A stretch of 64,000 nucleotides of DNA from assembly GCF_006715395.1 (NCBI RefSeq), contig NZ_VFNC01000002.1, forward strand, positions 2,604,001 through 2,668,000. The letters are read 5' to 3'. Positions 60,530 to 64,000 of this stretch are shown here, piece after piece (the first letter of the stretch is position 1; every line of letters begins with the position of its first letter). The DNA is from Streptomyces sp. SLBN-31 (lineage in GTDB: Bacteria; Actinomycetota; Actinomycetes; Streptomycetales; Streptomycetaceae). The notes below the pieces were generated by a model. The model was not told the DNA's origin, did no database searches, and was given only the letters and a program-made list of their open reading frames with translations. Position numbers and translations under genes: made by a program.

Positions 60530-61006
60530 GTGAGCGAGACGATACCGGAGAAGGACATGCAGCCCCAGGGCCCGGAACTGGACCTCGTGCATCTGCTGCG
60601 CGCGGTGACCGTCGAGCTCGGTCTACTCAGCGGCAGGTTCGCGAGCCGAAACCACATGCATCCGACCGACGTGCGCGCGCTGATCGCGCTGATGGACGCC
60701 TCCCGCGCGGGCGAGGAGACGACCGCCGGGCGGCTCGGCGCCGCGCTCGGCCTGAACTCGGCCGGCACGACGGCCCTGGTGGACCGGCTGGAACGGGCCG
60801 GGCACGTGCGGCGGGTCCGCTCGGAGCGGGACCGGCGCAGGGTCGTGATCGAGGTGGAGGAGCAGGCGGTGGCGCTCGGCTGGGCCTTCTTCGGGCCGCT
60901 GATCGGGCGGACGGCGGAGCTGCTGCGCGGCTACGACGAGCGGGAACTGGCCGCGATCAGGGGATTCCTGGAGGGCGTACGGGAGGCGGCGGCCGGGGAG
61001 GGGTGA
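60530..61006 (+). CDS. MarR-family transcriptional regulator
   Basis: A 158-aa protein from GTG 60530 (VSETIPEKDMQPQGPELDLVHLLRAVTVELGLLSGRFASRNHMHPTDVRAL). The winged helix is EETTAGRLGAALGLNSAGTTALVDRLERAGHVRRVRSERDRRRVVIEVEEQA, followed by the dimerisation helices. No clear Shine-Dalgarno sequence lies before the GTG. It probably represses the divergent hydrolase and itself through the palindrome in the gap. Confidence 0.93.
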   Translation: MSETIPEKDMQPQGPELDLVHLLRAVTVELGLLSGRFASRNHMHPTDVRALIALMDASRAGEETTAGRLGAALGLNSAGTTALVDRLERAGHVRRVRSERDRRRVVIEVEEQAVALGWAFFGPLIGRTAELLRGYDERELAAIRGFLEGVREAAAGEG

Positions 61007-61062
61007 CCGGTTCGGCCGTCGCAGGCGCCCTCACGCCGTGAGTCGCGCCACACCAGCGCCAG

Positions 61063-61100
61063 GTAACACGGGGTTCACATTCGAGCAATGGACGGGAAAC
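61063..61100 (+). promoter_or_regulatory. Probable degenerate GlnR box upstream of glnII
   Basis: GTAAC, TTCAC, GCAAT and GAAAC recur every 11 bp (61063, 61074, 61085, 61096), the same helical spacing as the glnA box but with imperfect half sites. It ends 101 bp before the glnII start. Confidence 0.6.
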
Positions 61101-61201
61101 CGCCTGTTGACAGGCTCGCGGGCATCGAACAGCGGCGCCCCAGTGCCGCAGCGCCGCAGCACCCGCACGTGCGTCTGGACATACCCCGAAGGATGTGGCC
61201 C

Positions 61202-62230
61202 GTGAGCTTCAAGGCTGAGTACATCTGGATCGACGGCACCGAGCCGACGGCCAAGCTGCGTTCCAAGACGAAGATCCTCGCCGACGACGCAAAGGGTGCC
61301 GAGCTGCCGATCTGGGGCTTCGACGGGTCCTCCACCAACCAGGCCGAGGGCCACGCCTCGGACTGCGTGCTCAAGCCGGTCTTCTCCTGCCCGGACCCGA
61401 TCCGCGGCGGCGACGACATCCTCGTCCTGTGCGAGGTCTACAACATCGACATGACGCCGCACGAGACCAACACCCGTGCCGCGCTCGCCGAGGTGGCGGA
61501 GAAGTTCGCCGCGCAGGAGCCCATCTTCGGCATCGAGCAGGAGTACACCTTCTTCAAGGACGGCTACCCGCTCGGCTTCCCCAAGGGCGGCTTCCCGGCC
61601 CCGCAGGGCGGCTACTACTGCGGCGTCGGCGCGGACGAGATCTTCGGCCGTGACGTCGTCGAGGCGCACCTGGAGAACTGCCTGGCCGCCGGCCTCGGCA
61701 TCTCCGGCATCAACGCCGAGGTCATGCCCGGCCAGTGGGAGTTCCAGGTCGGCCCGCTGGCCCCGCTGGAGGTCTCCGACCAGCTGTGGGTGGCCCGCTG
61801 GCTGCTCTACCGCACCGCCGAGGACTTCGGCGTCTCCGCGACGCTGGACCCCAAGCCGGTCAAGGGCGACTGGAACGGCGCCGGCGCGCACACCAACTTC
61901 TCCACCAAGGCCATGCGCGAGGGCTACGACGCGATCATCACCGCGTGCGAGTCCCTCGGTGAGGGCTCCAAGCCGCTGGACCACGTCAAGAACTACGGCG
62001 CCGGCATCGACGACCGTCTGACCGGTCTGCACGAGACCGCCCCGTGGAACGAGTACTCCTACGGCGTCTCCAACCGCGGCGCCTCGGTCCGTATCCCGTG
62101 GCAGGTCGAGAAGGACGGCAAGGGCTACATCGAGGACCGCCGTCCCAACGCCAACGTCGACCCGTACGTCGTGACGCGGCTGCTCGTCGACACCTGCTGC
62201 TCGGCGCTGGAGAAGGCCGGCCAGGTCTGA
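61202..62230 (+). CDS. glnII: Glutamine synthetase type II (eukaryotic type)
   Basis: A 342-aa enzyme from GTG 61202 (VSFKAEYIWIDGTEPTAKLRSKTKIL) with GAAGGA eight bases upstream; the open frame to 61088 covers the operator. GSII motifs are WGFDGSSTNQAEGHASDCVLKPV, FGIEQEYTFF, YYCGVGADEIFGRDVVEAHL, WEFQVGP, GAGAHTNFSTKAMRE, and NRGASVRIPWQVEKDGKGYIEDRRPNANVDPYVV. Streptomyces keep this enzyme beside GlnA. A hairpin terminator follows. Confidence 0.98.
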   Translation: MSFKAEYIWIDGTEPTAKLRSKTKILADDAKGAELPIWGFDGSSTNQAEGHASDCVLKPVFSCPDPIRGGDDILVLCEVYNIDMTPHETNTRAALAEVAEKFAAQEPIFGIEQEYTFFKDGYPLGFPKGGFPAPQGGYYCGVGADEIFGRDVVEAHLENCLAAGLGISGINAEVMPGQWEFQVGPLAPLEVSDQLWVARWLLYRTAEDFGVSATLDPKPVKGDWNGAGAHTNFSTKAMREGYDAIITACESLGEGSKPLDHVKNYGAGIDDRLTGLHETAPWNEYSYGVSNRGASVRIPWQVEKDGKGYIEDRRPNANVDPYVVTRLLVDTCCSALEKAGQV

Positions 62231-62251
62231 GCCGCACCCGTGCGAGGGCTT

Positions 62252-62287
62252 GAAGGGGCGTCCACCGTTCGCGGTGGGCGCCCCTTC
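62252..62287 (+). terminator. Terminator after glnII
   Basis: GAAGGGGCGTCCACCG pairs with CGGTGGGCGCCCCTTC with one T-G wobble across a short TTCG loop, 22 bp after the glnII stop. Confidence 0.85.
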
Positions 62288-62356
62288 GCGTCAAGAAGGA
62301 GTCCAAGCAGTGAGAGGAGGCTCCTCGTGGGGGCCGCCGTCTGCTTCAATGGGCCC

Positions 62357-62479
62357 ATGGCCAGCTTCCAGAAGCACACCGCGACGGGTCGCCATGACCT
62401 CGAGCCGTTCTGGCCTTCCCGTCAGCACCACGACTTCGACCGGGTGTGTTGCCGCGCGACGAACGCGCCGGCCCTCTGA
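62357..62479 (+). CDS. 40-aa candidate leader peptide
   Basis: ATG 62357 to TGA 62477-62479 encodes MASFQKHTATGRHDLEPFWPSRQHHDFDRVCCRATNAPAL. It is rich in His, Cys and Arg and ends with a DFDRVCCR pattern resembling small Streptomyces putative leader peptides. It lies between the glnII terminator and a winged-helix regulator gene that begins 85 bp downstream. The ribosome site is weak. A leader role is inferred, not shown. Confidence 0.5.
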   Translation: MASFQKHTATGRHDLEPFWPSRQHHDFDRVCCRATNAPAL

Positions 62480-62564
62480 AGCCGTATCTCACCCGGCCTC
62501 CGGCCAGCGCGCAACGGCGTACGTCCTTCCCGACGAACCTCTCGCGCGAAAGAGCTGACCTCTC

Positions 62565-63110
62565 ATGGCGACCACCCTCCCGTTGTCCTCCACCCCCGTC
62601 ACCGCTCCCGCCCGGCACCGGCTGCGCGCCGTCGACCCCGACGAGGTGATCGACGTCGCGGAGTTCCTGCCGCCGGGCGCCACCTGGCTGCCCGCGCCGC
62701 AGCACGCCCTGCCCACCCTGCCGGGACAGCCGCCGATGGTCGGCTACATCGTCCTCATCCCGGCCGACCGCCCGCATCTCGCCCCCGCCGCCCCCGGCCT
62801 GCCCGACACCGCCGGCGACGAGCTCGTCCGCATCGACGGCGTGCAGCGCACCGCCTCCGTCGACGGGCGCGAACTCGACCTCACCTACCTGGAGTTCGAG
62901 CTGCTCGCCCACCTCGTCACGCACCCGAACCGGGTGCACACCCGCGACCAGCTGGTCACCACCGTGTGGGGTTACGGGCATGTGGGCGACGGCCGCACCG
63001 TCGACGTCCACATCGCCCGGCTGCGCCGCAAACTGGGCGCCGAGCACCGGCAGGCGATCCAGACCGTGCGGCGGGTCGGCTACAAGTACACGCCGTCGGC
63101 GGGCCGTTGA
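62565..63110 (+). CDS. OmpR-type winged-helix regulator without receiver domain
   Basis: A 181-aa protein. The N-terminal 85 residues are Pro-rich with no phospho-acceptor Asp. The C-terminal Trans_reg_C domain is clear: ELDLTYLEFELLAHLVTHPNRVHTRDQLVTTVWGYGHVGDGRTVDVHIARLRRKLGAEHRQAIQTVRRVGYKY. It is a stand-alone DNA-binding protein and needs no cognate kinase by sequence. Its target is unknown. Confidence 0.9.
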   Translation: MATTLPLSSTPVTAPARHRLRAVDPDEVIDVAEFLPPGATWLPAPQHALPTLPGQPPMVGYIVLIPADRPHLAPAAPGLPDTAGDELVRIDGVQRTASVDGRELDLTYLEFELLAHLVTHPNRVHTRDQLVTTVWGYGHVGDGRTVDVHIARLRRKLGAEHRQAIQTVRRVGYKYTPSAGR

Positions 63111-63191
63111 GGCCGGTCCGTGCCGCTCCGGCCGTCTGCTGACGGCAGAGCGGCGTTCCGTCCCGCGCCCCGACCGGGCAGAGTCACCGGC

Positions 63192-64000
63192 ATGAGACTT
63201 CTGGTGCTGGGTGGTACGGAGTTCGCGGGCCGGGCCGTCGCGGAGGCGGCCCTCGGGCGCGGCTGGGAGGTGACCGTCCTCAACCGGGGACGGCACCGGC
63301 CCCCAGCCGGCGTACGGGAGCTGCGGGGCGACCGCACCGCCCCCGGTGGGCTCGACGCACTCGCGGACGGCGAGTGGGACGCGGTCGTCGACACCTGGCG
63401 GCTGGCACCCCGCGTGGTGCGGGACGCGGCGCGGCTGCTGCGGGACCGCGCGCGGCGGTACGTGTACGTCTCCAGCTGCTCGGTGTACACCTGGGCGCCG
63501 CCCGCCGGGTACACCGAGGACGCGCCCGTGGCCGAGGGCGCCGCCCCGGACGCGGAACAGACCGACTACGCCCGCGACAAGCGGGGCGGCGAACTGGCCG
63601 TGCTGGACGCCTTCGGCGCCGAGCGCTCGGTGCTCGTGCGGGCCGGGCTGATCCTCGGTCCGCACGAGAACGTCGGACGGCTGCCGTGGTGGCTGGCCCG
63701 GACGGCCCGGGGCGGCCCCGTGCTGGCCCCGGGTCCGCGGGAGCTGCCGCTGCAGTACGTCGACGTCCGCGACCTGGCCGAGTGGATCGTCGGCGCGGTC
63801 GAGCAGGAGCTCAGCGGGCCGTTCAACCTGATGAGCGAGCAGGGGCACGCCACGATGGGCGAGTTGCTGGATGCGTGCGTGGCCGCCACGGGCTCCGCCG
63901 CGGAGCTCAGGTGGACGGCGCCCGAGGTGATCCTCGACGCCGGTATCGCGCCGTGGACCGAGTTGCCGGTGTGGGTGCCGCCGGGGACCGACATGCACGA
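63192..64000 (+). CDS. NAD-dependent epimerase/reductase (SDR), truncated by window end
   Basis: The gene runs off the right edge after about 269 codons from ATG 63192. The Rossmann motif is RLLVLGGTEFAGRAVAEAALGRGWEVTVLNRG, followed by WDAVVDTWRLAPR, YVYVSSCSVY, TDYARDKRGGELAVLDAFGAERSVLVRAGLILGPHENVGRLPWWLART and LQYVDVRDLAEWIV. The extended-SDR layout, with YVSSCSVYT, suggests a nucleotide-sugar or isoflavone-type reductase. A function cannot be named without the missing C-terminus. Confidence 0.88.
   Translation, partial: MRLLVLGGTEFAGRAVAEAALGRGWEVTVLNRGRHRPPAGVRELRGDRTAPGGLDALADGEWDAVVDTWRLAPRVVRDAARLLRDRARRYVYVSSCSVYTWAPPAGYTEDAPVAEGAAPDAEQTDYARDKRGGELAVLDAFGAERSVLVRAGLILGPHENVGRLPWWLARTARGGPVLAPGPRELPLQYVDVRDLAEWIVGAVEQELSGPFNLMSEQGHATMGELLDACVAATGSAAELRWTAPEVILDAGIAPWTELPVWVPPGTDMH

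Noticed and set aside
1..64000. tRNA and rRNA genes, prophage or transposon ends
   Set aside because: No cloverleaf with a GGTTCGA-type arm, no rRNA sequence and no transposase or integrase frame was recognised. A dedicated tRNA search was not possible here.

Overview
The window is chromosomal DNA from a Streptomyces-like actinomycete. It is about 70% G+C with G/C-biased third codon positions, many GTG (and a few TTG/CTG) starts, and short GGAGG-type ribosome sites. It carries typical actinobacterial families: DUF3043, DUF4191, two GAF-ANTAR proteins, PspA with PspAA/PspAB, and both GlnA (GSI) and GlnII (GSII). From memory, and unchecked, the order nadA / two-component system / pspA / cobU-cobT-cobS / pepA / lpd-sucB / aceE / lipB-lipA / glnA / glnII resembles a core segment of the S. 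coelicolor chromosome. No tRNA, rRNA, CRISPR array, transposase or integrase was seen.

Region 1 (1-8.7 kb). After the tail of a probable quinolinate synthase come a Ser/Thr kinase with a PQQ-type propeller and, divergently, a tightly coupled polymorphic-toxin operon: an SseB-like protein, a helical protein, and a 1578-aa RHS protein with a WXG-like N-terminus and a papain-fold C-terminal toxin. A small unrecognised gene, probably the immunity gene, follows. The toxin tip is richer in A+T than the rest, as expected of a swapped cassette. This is the main accessory island.

Region 2 (8.7-23.3 kb). A LuxR-type two-component system, PspAA-PspA, DUF3043, a methyltransferase apparently starting at CTG, a headless HtrA fragment, and then cobalamin nucleotide-loop genes (a cobU fusion, cobT, cobS) mixed with membrane proteins, an MprF/DUF2156 protein and a GH114-type lipoprotein.

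Region 3 (23.3-46 kb). Central metabolism: pepA, lpd-sucB, a GntR/FCD regulator and aceE, and further on lipB-lipA, which make the lipoyl cofactor used by E2. Between them lie a WYL regulator, a FemX-like transferase, a PGRP amidase with tandem-repeat DNA, a MarP-like membrane protease, a 37-aa membrane protein missed by ordinary length cut-offs, an FAD oxidoreductase and an NsdA-like regulator. Several Streptomyces-type intergenic repeats occur here, including a 121-bp tandem duplication that includes the end of a gene.

Region 4 (46-64 kb). Nitrogen assimilation: glnA with a clear four-site GlnR box and glnII with a weaker one. Also HtpX, a PspAB gene carrying an in-frame repeat insertion, two GAF-ANTAR proteins, a DUF2252 gene translationally coupled to a proline-rich tandem-repeat ORF, an AlkZ-like protein, a MarR/hydrolase divergent pair with a palindromic operator, a candidate 40-aa leader peptide ahead of a winged-helix regulator, and a truncated NAD-dependent epimerase at the right edge.
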